64,000 nt of DNA, taken from Spirochaetota bacterium. Lineage in GTDB: Bacteria; Spirochaetota; Spirochaetia; Treponematales; UBA12059. Positions within the stretch are counted from its first letter, which is position 1. Every line of letters starts with the position of its first letter. Both the position numbers and the translations under genes were made by a program. Where the stretch lies: NCBI GenBank assembly GCA_018262985.1, contig JADFDI010000006.1, positions 94,516 through 158,515 of the forward strand, read 5' to 3'. A model generated the notes under the pieces. It was given only the letters and a program-made list of their open reading frames with translations, ran no database searches and was not told the DNA's origin. Below, piece by piece: positions 26,256 to 35,421 of this stretch.

Positions 26256-27332
26256 TTACCACTTGTTGTACACGTCCTCAGCGAAGCCGGGGAGATCCTG
26301 GAACTCCACGAAGCTCCCGTCCTCGAGCCGAGCCCGTCCGTGGAAACGGCCGAAGACCTGGTGCTGGTCCGAGACGACGAGCTTCAGATCCGTCTTCGAG
26401 GTTCGATCGACGACCGGATGGAACTCCGCCTCGAAGCTGCCGTCGTCGCTTGTCATTCGCCAAGGCGCGAGGTAATCGCTCACGTCGAAATTGAAGCTCA
26501 CCCGACCGAGCTTATGAGCGCGGCCCGCGAAGAAAGCCATGTCCTCGCTCGCGGAATCCCGATCGGAGAAGCCATAGCCGAGATTGAAGCCGAAAGGCGT
26601 CCCCGCGACCGTCCCTGAGGCGGAGCTCCAGTACCAACGATTTTCGCGCGTCCACCGTCCACGCCCCCAGTCAAGCCCGGCCCAGCTGGAACCCGGAGCG
26701 AAATTGAGGACCGTCTCCACGGATGCCCCTCCGGCCGGCGACGAACGCGGCCCGATCCTCACGGTGCCCGTAACCGGCATGCAACAAAGCTTCTGGTTGT
26801 AGTAGAACGCACGCCGGTTCTCGGCCCAACTCGTCGCGATGGCCATACGGTCCATGTCCGGCGCCTGAGCGATCTCAACCTCGCCCTCGAGTCCTACGCC
26901 ACCCCTGGCCGCCAGGGAAGGCGCGCGGAAGCGGAGGCGCCGGACAGACCCATGCCTCAAGAATTCGAGGGTGAGTTTGCGACCGGAGTAGCCAATCGAG
27001 CCCTCGGCGTCACATTCCTCGGCGAAACCGGTGCGGTGCATGGTGAGCGGAACGATGCTGTCGACCTGCGCCACCTCGCCTCGCGCGAGATCGATGAACG
27101 CCAACGCGAACAGCCCCGCGTATCCTAGGTCGCTCATCGTCAGGCAGACGAAACAGTCGTCTTCGTCGGATCGCAAGTAGTAGTAATCCCATTCCTTGAT
27201 ACGCCAGAGCGGCGCCCTGACTGCCGCCCGACGGTATCTCCAGCGCGGGGACCTCGCCCAGCCCTCCTGCGTCAAGGTTCCGTCAGGATTCAGGAGCTCG
27301 ACATCTTCCGTGATTTCGGTCTGTCCCCGCAT
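26256..27332 (-). CDS. DUF2804-family protein
   Basis: 358 residues from ATG 27332, with GGGAGG six bases upstream. The sequence is beta-rich with the aromatic, Trp-heavy segments typical of DUF2804: RRAAVRAPLWRIKEWDYYYL, then SWAGLDWGRGRWTRENRWYWSSASG, and near the end DGSFEAEFHPVVDRTSKTDL. Function of the family is unestablished; the fold resembles lipocalin-like or hydroxyneurosporene-synthase-like (AttH) barrels, so binding of a hydrophobic ligand is a reasonable guess. The first codons (MRGQTEIT) run through a dispersed-repeat copy at 27317-27327. Confidence 0.8.
   Translation of the reverse strand: MRGQTEITEDVELLNPDGTLTQEGWARSPRWRYRRAAVRAPLWRIKEWDYYYLRSDEDDCFVCLTMSDLGYAGLFALAFIDLARGEVAQVDSIVPLTMHRTGFAEECDAEGSIGYSGRKLTLEFLRHGSVRRLRFRAPSLAARGGVGLEGEVEIAQAPDMDRMAIATSWAENRRAFYYNQKLCCMPVTGTVRIGPRSSPAGGASVETVLNFAPGSSWAGLDWGRGRWTRENRWYWSSASGTVAGTPFGFNLGYGFSDRDSASEDMAFFAGRAHKLGRVSFNFDVSDYLAPWRMTSDDGSFEAEFHPVVDRTSKTDLKLVVSDQHQVFGRFHGRARLEDGSFVEFQDLPGFAEDVYNKW
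27317..27327 (-). repeat. dispersed repeat copy at the DUF2804 start codon
   Basis: CGGTCTGTCCC. In minus sense GGGACAGACCG encodes GQT directly after the initiating Met-Arg. Confidence 0.55.
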
Positions 27333-27582
27333 GGATGCCTCCCTTTCAAACGGACATTGTAGCCCGATACCAGAGAAAGAGGGAAACCCTCGCGTCCGCC
27401 GGCTCGCGGCGTCGGCCCGTCAGCTCGAGTTGCGAGCGGCCGCGGGCGCGCCTAAGGTCGCCGACCGGCGCCACGAAACAGCGGGCGCCTGGCTTTGTCC
27501 TCCGACCCTCGAACCATTATCTTTATCATCGGGTTCGGCGACTCTCGCGCTGCCGCGTCGGGAGGACCCCCAAGGAGCTGTC

Positions 27583-28410
27583 ATGAAAAGCACCGGATCG
27601 GCGCCGAGGGCGCTCTCCCTCCTCGTTCTCCTCGCCTTCGCCGGCGTGCTCGCGGTCAACGCGCTCGCGAACGCCCTGCCCCTGAATGGCATGAATACGG
27701 GGGAGCTATCAGACTCCATTCCCAACCTCTTCGTTCCCATGGGCCTGACTTTCTCGATCTGGGGCCTCATCTACCTGGGCCTGGCGGCCTATGTCATCGT
27801 CGCACTCGTTGAAAGCTTCGGGAAAAGCGAAAAGGCGGGGGCGTTCGATTCGACGGACGCATTGCTGATCACGGGCAACTTCCTTGCCAATATCGCCTGG
27901 ATCTTCGCCTGGCATTGGCAACTCCTGCCGCTTTCGCTCCTTTTCATGCTCGCCATCCTCGGCACGCTCATCGCGCTCGCTGAGCGCATCCACGCTCGGA
28001 AGGTTCCCGGGAAGGCCCTGTCCCCCGAAGGCCGAGGTTCCCGGTTCACCCGGTTCGCGCTCTCGACGCCCATCCACATCTACCTTGGCTGGATTTCCGT
28101 CGCCACGATCGCGAACGTCACGGCGCTTCTCGTCACCTTGGGTTGGGATGGATGGGGACTCGCCGAGCCTGTCTGGACCGTGATCGCCATCCTCGCGGGG
28201 CTCGGAGTGGCTCTGCTCTTCGTCGTCCTGCGCAACGGCTTCGCGGCCCCGCTCGTCGTGGTCTGGGCTTACGCGGGCATCGCGATCAAGCGCCTGGGGA
28301 CGGATCCCACGGAGACGGCGGCCGTCTGGATCGCGGCGATCATCGCGGCGGGGGCGATCGTCCTGGCGCTGGCGCTCCGCCACATCATCAAGACCTACCC
28401 CAAGGACTGA
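27583..28410 (+). CDS. TspO/MBR-related tryptophan-rich membrane protein
   Basis: 275 residues from ATG 27583 with AAGGAG five bases upstream. About eight hydrophobic helices. The segment PNLFVPMGLTFSIWGLIYLG and the later ANIAWIFAWHW and YLGWISVATIANV are typical of the long TspO-related membrane proteins found across bacteria. They are about 100 residues longer than true TspO (about 160), which binds tetrapyrroles. Function is unclear and the relation is distant. Divergent from the DUF2804 gene across 250 bases in which I see no further gene. Confidence 0.78.
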   Translation: MKSTGSAPRALSLLVLLAFAGVLAVNALANALPLNGMNTGELSDSIPNLFVPMGLTFSIWGLIYLGLAAYVIVALVESFGKSEKAGAFDSTDALLITGNFLANIAWIFAWHWQLLPLSLLFMLAILGTLIALAERIHARKVPGKALSPEGRGSRFTRFALSTPIHIYLGWISVATIANVTALLVTLGWDGWGLAEPVWTVIAILAGLGVALLFVVLRNGFAAPLVVVWAYAGIAIKRLGTDPTETAAVWIAAIIAAGAIVLALALRHIIKTYPKD

Positions 28411-28483
28411 CCTGGCGGGCCGTCGCGCGACTCCTTGAAACCGCCGCGCGACGACCGTACCATGGCCCGGATCAGGAGGTCCC

Positions 28484-29701
28484 ATGATGCTCCTCGTCCG
28501 GAACGCCGAAACCTTCGCTCCCGAACCCTTGGGCCGCCGGGATATCCTCTGCGCAGGCGGAACCATCGTGGCCCTGGAGCCGCGGATCGATTCCTCAGGC
28601 CTGCCCGGCGACTCAGAAATCATCGACGCGGCCGGCGCGGTCGTGGTGCCCGGTCTTGTCGATGGCCATGTACACGTTTCAGGCGGCGGCGGCGAGGCAG
28701 GCTTTGGCTCGCGTACACCACCACTCGACCCGGCCGACGCGTTCCGTGCCGGAGTGACGACGGTGATAGGCACGCTCGGAACGGACGGAATCACACGTTC
28801 AATGGAAGACTTGGTTGCCCGAACTTTCGCGCTTCGTGAATCGGGCCTATCGGCCTGGTGCTTGACCGGGAGCTATCGCGTACCTCCGCGCACGCTCACT
28901 GGCGACGTCATGAAGGACATCATGTTCATTGAGCCGATACTCGGTCTTGGAGAAATCGCCTTGTCCGACCATCGTTCCTCGCGCCCGACGGATGCCGAGG
29001 TCGCAAGGCTCTTCTCCGAAGCAAGAATCGGCGGAATGCTCTCGGGGAAAACCGGGATTGTATGCGTCCATCTTGGCGACGCGCCGGATGGCTTCGGGAG
29101 CCTCGAGCGCGCAATCGCCTCTGGCGAGTTGCCGCGGTCGCAAATCTGGCCGACGCATTGCGGGCGCAATCCCGGCTTGCTCGAAGCTGCATTCTCTTGG
29201 ATAGGCTCAGGCGGCTACGCGGACTTCACCGCGTCCCCACCGGATCTTTCTGGTCTGGAGCGGCCTGATCCTGAGACTTCGGGATTGCCTAATAATCCGT
29301 CCGTCCTGACGAGCATCGATAGCGACAGGGGACAGACCTCAGCTTCAGCTTCCTTCGCGAAAGGTCTTTCCAAAGGCCTGTCTCCCGAAAGCTTCACCTG
29401 GACAAGCGACGGGCAGGGAAGCCTACCTCGTTTCGACGCGAACGGCAGGATTTCAGGTTACGAGGTCGGCACCTGCTCGAGCCTGCTTGCCGCGTTGCGA
29501 AGCGCGGTTCTTCGACTCGGTATTCCACTCAAGACGGCGCTGCTACCGGTCACCATGAACCCCGCGAAGATTCTCGGCCTGGACAGGAAGGGGCGCATCG
29601 CGGCCGGAGCCGACGCCGATCTCGTCGTCATGGGGACAGACCTCGTGCCGAGGCTGGTGATCGCAAAAGGTCGCCTCGTGATGTCAGTCCCAAGGGATTG
29701 A
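28484..29701 (+). CDS. iadA: isoaspartyl dipeptidase (IadA-like amidohydrolase), Glu in place of the bridging Lys
   Basis: Binuclear zinc amidohydrolase that cleaves beta-aspartyl dipeptides from damaged proteins. 405 residues from ATG 28484, AGGAGG upstream. Landmarks: GHVHVSGGGGEAG (His62, His64), GTLGTDG, WCLTGSYRVP, LSDHRSS, VHLGD (His196), THCGRN (His225), TWTSDGQG (metal Asp). Compared from memory with E. coli IadA, the carbamylated Lys162 aligns to Glu157 here (GLGEIALSDHRS), an alternative bridging ligand known in other amidohydrolases. Two stretches carry the dispersed repeat: a variable loop (29329-29341, RGQTS) and GTDL near the C-terminus (29633), the latter at a conserved position without length change. 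Confidence 0.88.
   Translation: MMLLVRNAETFAPEPLGRRDILCAGGTIVALEPRIDSSGLPGDSEIIDAAGAVVVPGLVDGHVHVSGGGGEAGFGSRTPPLDPADAFRAGVTTVIGTLGTDGITRSMEDLVARTFALRESGLSAWCLTGSYRVPPRTLTGDVMKDIMFIEPILGLGEIALSDHRSSRPTDAEVARLFSEARIGGMLSGKTGIVCVHLGDAPDGFGSLERAIASGELPRSQIWPTHCGRNPGLLEAAFSWIGSGGYADFTASPPDLSGLERPDPETSGLPNNPSVLTSIDSDRGQTSASASFAKGLSKGLSPESFTWTSDGQGSLPRFDANGRISGYEVGTCSSLLAALRSAVLRLGIPLKTALLPVTMNPAKILGLDRKGRIAAGADADLVVMGTDLVPRLVIAKGRLVMSVPRD
29329..29341 (+). repeat. dispersed repeat copy in a variable loop of IadA
   Basis: GGGACAGACCTCA. Read as RGQTS in the IadA frame; a degenerate opposite-facing copy (GGCCTGTCTCCCG) follows near 29379. The loop between them (SASASFAKGLSKGLSP) has no counterpart in the E. 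coli protein as I remember it. Confidence 0.6.
29633..29645 (+). repeat. GGGACAGACCTCG copy at a conserved position of IadA
   Basis: Exact copy, read as GTDL in ADLVVMGTDLVPR. Homologues have an equal-length segment here, so this copy did not arise by simple insertion. Confidence 0.7.
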
Positions 29702-30003
29702 TCCTGCCGCCACGCTGCCGGAGAGATTACGATGGGAGACTGGAGTCCGATAAAAGAGCCTGTCCTGTCCGGTGTACAAAAGGGTCTGTCCCCTTGAACG
29801 GCGTTTCTCCATTAGTCTCGAACGAGTTGCCAATCTTCAACGCTCCGAGGTCTGTCCCTCCCTCCAGTCCATCCCTCCAGTCCCTCCCTCCATCCTCCGT
29901 CTCTACCAAGTTTCCCTTCCTGGAATCAGTGTCCAAAGCATCCCCTGGTGTTAGCTTTCCCGATCCGTTGACGCGCAAGCCATTGCGACCTAGCATCGGT
30001 CGG
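29702..30003. other. gene-free region between iadA and the CDF exporter
   Basis: 302 bases. Contains two dispersed-repeat copies and a CT-rich microrepeat (CCCTCC and CCAGTCC units, 29852-29900). The frame of the downstream gene is open through it, but the translated part is Ser/Pro low-complexity sequence and not family-like. Confidence 0.5.
29782..29858 (-). repeat. two dispersed-repeat copies ahead of the CDF gene
   Basis: GGGTCTGTCCCC at 29782-29793, set in the near-palindrome AAGGGTCTGTCCCCTT, and exact CGAGGTCTGTCCC at 29846-29858. Confidence 0.65.
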
Positions 30004-30948
30004 ATGGATCCACGAAGCCGCGCCATCCGTACCGCCACGACGATCAGTCTGGCCGGGAATGCCCTTCTCGCCGCGCTCAAGATCGGCGCCGGGCTCGCCT
30101 CGGGCTCCCTCGCCGTGCTCGGCGACGGCATCGATTCTTCGACCGATGTGCTCATTTCGTTCGTGGCGCTCCTGACCGTGCGCTGGGCGGCCCAGCCGTC
30201 AGACGCCGAGCATCCCTGGGGCCACGGACGCGCGGAGACTGTGGCCACAGTCGGCCTCGCTTTCGCCATCTTCTTCGCCGGCGCCCAACTGGCGATCCAG
30301 GCGGGGCATAACCTTCTGGACGGCGTCGGCGCCGCGGTGCCGGGCCTCTTCGCCCTGCTGGCGACGGGAGTTTCCGTTGTCGGCAAGATTTTCCTGTCAT
30401 GGAGCCAGACCCGCGCCGGACGTCGCCATGGCTCCCAGCTCCTCGTGGCCAACGGCGTCAACATGCGGAACGACGTGATCATGTCCCTGGCGGTCCTGGT
30501 CGGTCTGGTCGTCTCGCGACTCCTGGGCGCACCGGCCGTCGACTCGGTTGTCGCGATCATCGTCGGCCTCTGGGTCATGAAATCCGCGATCGGCATTTTC
30601 TTCGAGTCGAACGCCGAGCTCATGGACGGCAACACGAGCCATACGACCTACCGGCTTGTCTTCGATGCGGTACGATCGGTACCGGGCGCGGGCAATCCGC
30701 ACAAGGCGCGGGTCCGGCGGATCGCGAATACGTGGGACATCGATCTCGACATCGAGGTGGACGGATCCATGACGGTGCGCGAGGCCCACGCGATCGCGGA
30801 CCGGGTCGAGCGCGCGGTCAAGGAGCGTATCGATTCGGTCTACGACATCGTGGTGCATGTCGAGCCAGCCGGATCGGGAAAGCACGGCGAGCAGTACGGC
30901 CTCGACGAGCACAGCCTCGACGACGAAAAGGGTAGCGAACCTCGCTGA
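30004..30948 (+). CDS. cation diffusion facilitator (CDF) metal exporter
   Basis: 314 residues from ATG 30004; the upstream open frame is low-complexity. Six membrane helices, then a cytoplasmic ferredoxin-like domain (from about residue 215: PHKARVRRIANTWDIDLDIEVD) that dimerises and senses metal. Helix 2 carries DSSTD (the usual DxxxD pair). Helix 5 carries NMRND, so the common HxxxD is NxxxD, a change likely to alter metal preference away from zinc. Exports divalent metal (Zn, Fe, Mn, Co or Ni) in exchange for protons. No regulator gene is nearby and no clear ribosome site is seen. Confidence 0.85.
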   Translation: MDPRSRAIRTATTISLAGNALLAALKIGAGLASGSLAVLGDGIDSSTDVLISFVALLTVRWAAQPSDAEHPWGHGRAETVATVGLAFAIFFAGAQLAIQAGHNLLDGVGAAVPGLFALLATGVSVVGKIFLSWSQTRAGRRHGSQLLVANGVNMRNDVIMSLAVLVGLVVSRLLGAPAVDSVVAIIVGLWVMKSAIGIFFESNAELMDGNTSHTTYRLVFDAVRSVPGAGNPHKARVRRIANTWDIDLDIEVDGSMTVREAHAIADRVERAVKERIDSVYDIVVHVEPAGSGKHGEQYGLDEHSLDDEKGSEPR

Positions 30949-30984
30949 GCCGGGACCGGAACCGCGACTCGCGTTCCGCCGGCG

Positions 30985-30998
30985 GAATCGCTAGACTG
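30985..30998 (+). promoter_or_regulatory. promoter-like 14-mer ahead of the adenylate cyclase gene
   Basis: GAATCGCTAGACTG with TAGACT as a possible -10 box, 35 bases before the GTG start. The identical 14-mer lies 44 bases before the pyruvate kinase gene. No -35 consensus is evident at either site. Confidence 0.4.
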
Positions 30999-31032
30999 GA
31001 TGGGGTGCTTCCGCACTAGCCAGGAGGTTCCC

Positions 31033-32658
31033 GTGCGCAGCGAAGCTCCGGCGTCAAGGCGCTCCGTCAAGACCCCGGCCATCGACCCCTTCGACGAACT
31101 CGCCAGGTCTTCCGGCCGCCTTACCGCGGTCTCCGACTTCTCCGGCATCGAGGCGGCGCTCGTCGATCAAGCGTGCGACGTCACGCGATCGGATCTCGCG
31201 ACCCTCTATCTGGAACCCTCTGATCCCGGCGCGCCGCTCAGGCTCTCCAGGCGCCGCGGCGCTTGGGACGCCCCGGCCCGCCTCGCCCGCGACGAGCCCG
31301 CCGTTTCGTTCATAGCCGAATGCGGCGAAGCGGTAGTGCTCAACGAACGTCGCCCGTGCTTTCTGGAAGGACTGCTCCTCGACCCCCGGATGCGGTCGCT
31401 CATTGCCGTGCCGCTCACGACCCCTCGCGGCCCGGTCGGCCTCCTCGTGGTGAATTCCCGCGAAATCCGCCATTTCGACAGGGATCGGTTCAACTACATC
31501 ACGGCTTACTCCGCGCTCGCCGCGGGCACCCTCAACAACGCCAGGCTCTACGCGGAACTCAAGGAGCGCGCCGCCCTCATCGAGGCGCTAGAGCGTTATC
31601 AGGCGAGCGTCTTCGGCGCGATGACCAACCTGCTCGTGACCGCGGATCCCGGCGGCGCCCTCCGTTTCTTCAACGAGGCGTCCGCCGAGGCTTTCGGGTT
31701 CACGGCAGGGGACGAGGGCAAGCCTCTGGCGGAGCTGCTGCGTACCCGGCTCTCGGCGAAAGTGGTGTTGGCGATCGAACGCTCGATGGAGGAAGGCAGC
31801 ACAGTACTCGGCATCGAGGGCATAGCCAAGGGCCGCGATCACGAGATCGACTTTTCGCTCAACCTGTCCCCGATCCGCGGCAAGCGCTCCGATCGACGCG
31901 ACGGGCACGTGCTCGTCTTCGCCGACCAGAGCCGGGAGCGCGAACTCAAGGAACGGGTCGAGGTGGTCGTCGAGGAACGCCGCGTCATCAAGGACATGTT
32001 CAGCCGCTACCTCTCCGAGGAGGTGGTCAGCCACCTCATGGAGACGCCCGCCCTCGCCGGACTCGGCGGCTCGGGGAAGCGGGCCACCGTGTTCTTCGCC
32101 GACATCCGCGGCTACACCTCGTTCTCCGAAGGGAAAAGACCGGAGTACGTCGTCGAGGTCCTGAACGAGTACTTCTCCGAAGCGGTCGAAGTGGTGGCTC
32201 GCCGGCGCGGCTTCATCGACAAATTCATCGGCGACTGCATCATGGCCGCATGGGGCGTCCCCATGACGAGCGAGGAGGAGGACGCCCGCAACGCCGTGTC
32301 GTGCGCCATAGAAATCCAGAAGCTCGTGGCGGATCCCCGGCGAACCTTCTTCCGCGGCGAGGCGGCCCACCTCCAGGTCGGGATCGGGGTACACACGGGC
32401 TATCTCGTAGCCGGCAACCTCGGTTCTCCCCGCCGCATGAACTACTCGATGATCGGAGACACCGTCAACGTCGCGGCCCGCCTCGAAGGCGTCGCCTCTG
32501 GCGGAGAGGTGATCATCACGGAGGATACGCGCGTCCTGCTCGGTGACGGTTTCGTGCTCGAGGAGCGCGCTCCCGTGAGGGTCAAAGGCAAGTCCAACCC
32601 CATTCGCATCTACAGCGCCGTGGAAATCAGGCCTGGCGCCGAACGGAGGTCGTCATGA
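31033..32658 (+). CDS. class III adenylate cyclase with GAF and PAS sensory domains
   Basis: 541 residues from GTG 31033, chosen because AGGAGG lies five bases upstream. A GAF domain (about residues 25-175) is followed by a PAS domain (about 185-300), a linker helix and a class III cyclase catalytic domain. Both metal Asp residues are present (VFFADIRGYTSF and FIGDCIMAAWG), with the substrate Lys (DKFIGD) and DTVNVAARLE giving the purine Asp and the transition-state Asn/Arg. An active adenylate cyclase is therefore expected, soluble and controlled by a small ligand or redox state. Coupled by an ATGA overlap to the HEAT-repeat protein gene. A CNB-domain protein at 56.9 kb is a possible cAMP reader. 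Confidence 0.92.
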   Translation: MRSEAPASRRSVKTPAIDPFDELARSSGRLTAVSDFSGIEAALVDQACDVTRSDLATLYLEPSDPGAPLRLSRRRGAWDAPARLARDEPAVSFIAECGEAVVLNERRPCFLEGLLLDPRMRSLIAVPLTTPRGPVGLLVVNSREIRHFDRDRFNYITAYSALAAGTLNNARLYAELKERAALIEALERYQASVFGAMTNLLVTADPGGALRFFNEASAEAFGFTAGDEGKPLAELLRTRLSAKVVLAIERSMEEGSTVLGIEGIAKGRDHEIDFSLNLSPIRGKRSDRRDGHVLVFADQSRERELKERVEVVVEERRVIKDMFSRYLSEEVVSHLMETPALAGLGGSGKRATVFFADIRGYTSFSEGKRPEYVVEVLNEYFSEAVEVVARRRGFIDKFIGDCIMAAWGVPMTSEEEDARNAVSCAIEIQKLVADPRRTFFRGEAAHLQVGIGVHTGYLVAGNLGSPRRMNYSMIGDTVNVAARLEGVASGGEVIITEDTRVLLGDGFVLEERAPVRVKGKSNPIRIYSAVEIRPGAERRSS

Positions 32659-35261
32659 TCGATTCAGCGCTCGCGCTGCTCGCCAGCCCCCTCGCGCCTT
32701 GGCTCGGAGTAGGTCTGTCCCTCGTCGTCGCGTTCCTGCTCGCGATGCTGTGGGAACGACGCTTCAGGCTCCGGCTCCGCGCCGTAGCCGCGGCTGAAGA
32801 AGCGCCAGCCCGGCCCCCGTTCGGTACGCTCACCCTGCTCCTAAGGAGGAAGTACATCCTGCACGGAGCCCGCGACGGCTTCCCCGGGCTACCGGGTCCC
32901 TTCCCGAAGCTTCCGGAGCGCCTCGGCCTCGTGGAACGATGGACTGAGCGCTTGGCGCGGCGCAGGGGCGGCGCAGGCACCATGAAGCTGGCGCTCGAAT
33001 TCGCCCCGGACCGCGCCATCTTCCCATGCATGCTTCAGGCGACGGGTTCGCGGCGTCGGACGCGCGGTTTCCAGGCCTGGATCGAAGGACCGGGCGGCGA
33101 GTACGCGCTCCGGAGAGTCGCGCTATCGTCGCGCGGAGCCCCCTTCGACGCGCGCGCGGCCCGCATCCTGCTCGGCGAGCGGCTCGAGTCCGGACGCGAA
33201 CTGTTCGGCGATCCGGAATGGGCCGTGCGGGTTTTCGCGACCCGTCTTTACTCCGGCGATCCTTCCGAGCGATCCGCCAAGGCCCTGCGCGACGGTCTCC
33301 GGGATCCCCACCCGCTCGCGCGCAGGCTCTGCGCCGAGAACGTGCCCTTGCCTGGCTTGCCCGACGAGCGGACGGCGCTCGGCGCGGAACTGGCGGCCAT
33401 GAGGCTGGACGATCCTTCCAAGGAAGTACGCGACGCGGCCAAAGCCCGGTTGGCACAGGACTTCCCGAACTTGCTCGCGCTAGATCCCGCGACGCTCGAC
33501 GAGGATCAGGCGACGCACGTCCTTGAAAGCCTCGACCCATCAAACGTCGAGGATGAACGCATCGCCTACCATTACCTCGAACGCGGCCGATCCGGCGAGC
33601 GACTCCCCGCGGCGGAACACCTCGACCTGCGCGGATCGCTGGCGCGTTGCCTGGCCAGCGCGGATCGTTCCGACCCCGGCGAATTCGAACGGCGCGCGAA
33701 GCTGCTCGCGTCCGCCGCCGCGCTCGGCGCGTCCGACTTCCTGGCCACGTCCTCGGTCGCATCGCTTCCGGAGGCGGGGCTTCTGCTTTCGGCACGCACG
33801 CTCGCCCGCTCGGGCGACCCCCGCCTGTTGGCCCCGCTCGCGAGCCGAATCTTCGCACTAACGGGCGAAGCGCCCCTTTCGGCCGCCTCGCTCGAGCTCT
33901 ACGAAGCGATCATCGAGGCAATTACGGCTCGCGGCGATCGAGCAGCCCTGGAAGCCCTGGGGGGCGAGCTTCTCGCGCGCCGCAACCGGTCCGACTTGAT
34001 GGTTCGGATCCTGGCCCGAGTCGGGACGGAAGCGGGGATGGTCCTCTTCGATACGCTCGCCGACCTCTTCCTCGATGGAACCTTTTCCTTCCGCGACGAG
34101 CTTCGCGCAGCCCTTCTCAGGACACCGTCGGATCTCTCGCTACCGCTCGCGATGAAGGTCGCACGCGCCGGACGACAAGGCCATCCGCGCGCCGTCAGGA
34201 AGGACGCGATGCTCCTGCTCGGCGCGCTCAAGCCGGCGGGCGTGGTGGCCCTGCTCCTCGAGAACCTGCAAGCCCTGCCGATCGAAGAAGCCGCCGAATT
34301 CGCGCCGGTGCTGGCCGAATCCGATCCCGAGACCTTCGCACGCGTCGCGCGCAAGGTGCTCGATTCCGTCGACGCTCCTTCGCGCGCCGCCCTGATCGCG
34401 GCCTTGCCGGCCGTCGGAGCCAAACCCTTCATGGCCGACCTGAAAGCCGCGCTCGCCGACGCGGATCCGGACGTGAGGGCCGCTTCTGCCCGAGCCCTCG
34501 CCGCCCTCGCCGAGGGAAAGGCGCTCGCCTCCGGGGCGCTCGGCCTCCTTCGCGATCCCGTGGAGCGCGTCCGCGTGGCCACCGCGGCCGCCCTCGCCGA
34601 GGCGGGCGGCTCCGCCGCGGTCGAATCGCTCCGCGCCGTGCTGGACGACCCCAACGAGGTCGATGAGGTCAAGCGATCCTTGATCGAAGGCTTGGGTTCA
34701 GCCGCGGATCAGTCCTCGCTCGGCCTCCTTCTGGACGCGCTCGAGGGCGAATTCCGGTCGGAGGCATTCGGCGCTCTCGCGCGACGAACCTCGAAACGCG
34801 ACCTCCGCTATCTGGCCGAACGTTTCAAGGACGCGACCGGAGAACCCAAGACGCTCGCGGCGGAGGCGTTCCGTCGCATGGGCGCCTCCGGCGAGGAGAC
34901 CGCGGCGGCTTTGCTGGAGGAGGACGTACCGTCGTTGCGCCCCGTTCTGACGGAAATTTTGGAGGAATCCGGCTGGGTCGAGGCCAGGATCCGGGACCTC
35001 AGGCGTCGGGAACCAGCCGTACGACGCGCGGCAGCAGCAGCGCTCCAGTCCGTCGGGACGAGCTCGGCCTACCGAGGCATCGTCATGGCCGCCCGAGATC
35101 CGGACCCGGAGGTACGCGCCGCCGTCGCCAAAGCGCTCGAACGCCTCGGCGGTCCCGAAGGGACGGAGCTGCTCGCGAAGCTCGAGACCGATCCCGATCC
35201 GAGGATCCGTAAGTACGCTCTCTGGGCTCTTGAAAGGGTCAAGGCGAAAGAGCTTCGATAG
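32655..35261 (+). CDS. HEAT-repeat protein with one N-terminal membrane anchor
   Basis: 868 residues. One hydrophobic helix near the start (LGVGLSLVVAFLLAMLW, residues 17-33), then a basic linker and a long solenoid of HEAT/PBS-lyase-like repeats to the C-terminus (for example DADPDVRAASARALAALAEG; later ARDPDPEVRAAVAKALERLG). Such proteins are scaffolds without enzymatic activity. The start overlaps the cyclase stop (ATGA), so the two are made together; anchoring or regulating the cyclase at the membrane is an inference from this coupling. A dispersed-repeat copy (32711-32721) encodes GLSL in the membrane helix. Confidence 0.85.
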   Translation: MIDSALALLASPLAPWLGVGLSLVVAFLLAMLWERRFRLRLRAVAAAEEAPARPPFGTLTLLLRRKYILHGARDGFPGLPGPFPKLPERLGLVERWTERLARRRGGAGTMKLALEFAPDRAIFPCMLQATGSRRRTRGFQAWIEGPGGEYALRRVALSSRGAPFDARAARILLGERLESGRELFGDPEWAVRVFATRLYSGDPSERSAKALRDGLRDPHPLARRLCAENVPLPGLPDERTALGAELAAMRLDDPSKEVRDAAKARLAQDFPNLLALDPATLDEDQATHVLESLDPSNVEDERIAYHYLERGRSGERLPAAEHLDLRGSLARCLASADRSDPGEFERRAKLLASAAALGASDFLATSSVASLPEAGLLLSARTLARSGDPRLLAPLASRIFALTGEAPLSAASLELYEAIIEAITARGDRAALEALGGELLARRNRSDLMVRILARVGTEAGMVLFDTLADLFLDGTFSFRDELRAALLRTPSDLSLPLAMKVARAGRQGHPRAVRKDAMLLLGALKPAGVVALLLENLQALPIEEAAEFAPVLAESDPETFARVARKVLDSVDAPSRAALIAALPAVGAKPFMADLKAALADADPDVRAASARALAALAEGKALASGALGLLRDPVERVRVATAAALAEAGGSAAVESLRAVLDDPNEVDEVKRSLIEGLGSAADQSSLGLLLDALEGEFRSEAFGALARRTSKRDLRYLAERFKDATGEPKTLAAEAFRRMGASGEETAAALLEEDVPSLRPVLTEILEESGWVEARIRDLRRREPAVRRAAAAALQSVGTSSAYRGIVMAARDPDPEVRAAVAKALERLGGPEGTELLAKLETDPDPRIRKYALWALERVKAKELR
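32711..32721 (-). repeat. dispersed repeat copy in a membrane-helix coding sequence
   Basis: AGGTCTGTCCC, read as VGLSLVV in the only membrane helix of the HEAT-repeat protein. Confidence 0.6.
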
Positions 35262-35267
35262 GAGGAA

Positions 35268-35387
35268 GGGACAGACCTCGGATCGGCGTCAACCCGGAGG
35301 GTGACGCACCACGAGCGACCGCGCCGAGGGACAGTCCCCGAGCGAGGCGGTCAGGATGGATGGATCTCCTCGGGGACGGAGCTTCGG
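35268..35387 (+). repeat. cluster of three dispersed-repeat variants after the HEAT gene
   Basis: Exact GGGACAGACCTCG at 35268-35280, palindromic variant GGGACAGTCCCCG at 35328-35340, and GGGACGGAGCTTCGG at 35373-35387. It fills the 160-base gap between two convergent genes. Confidence 0.75.
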
Positions 35388-35421
35388 AAATCGCGCGCGA
35401 AACACGACGACGGGTCGTGGA

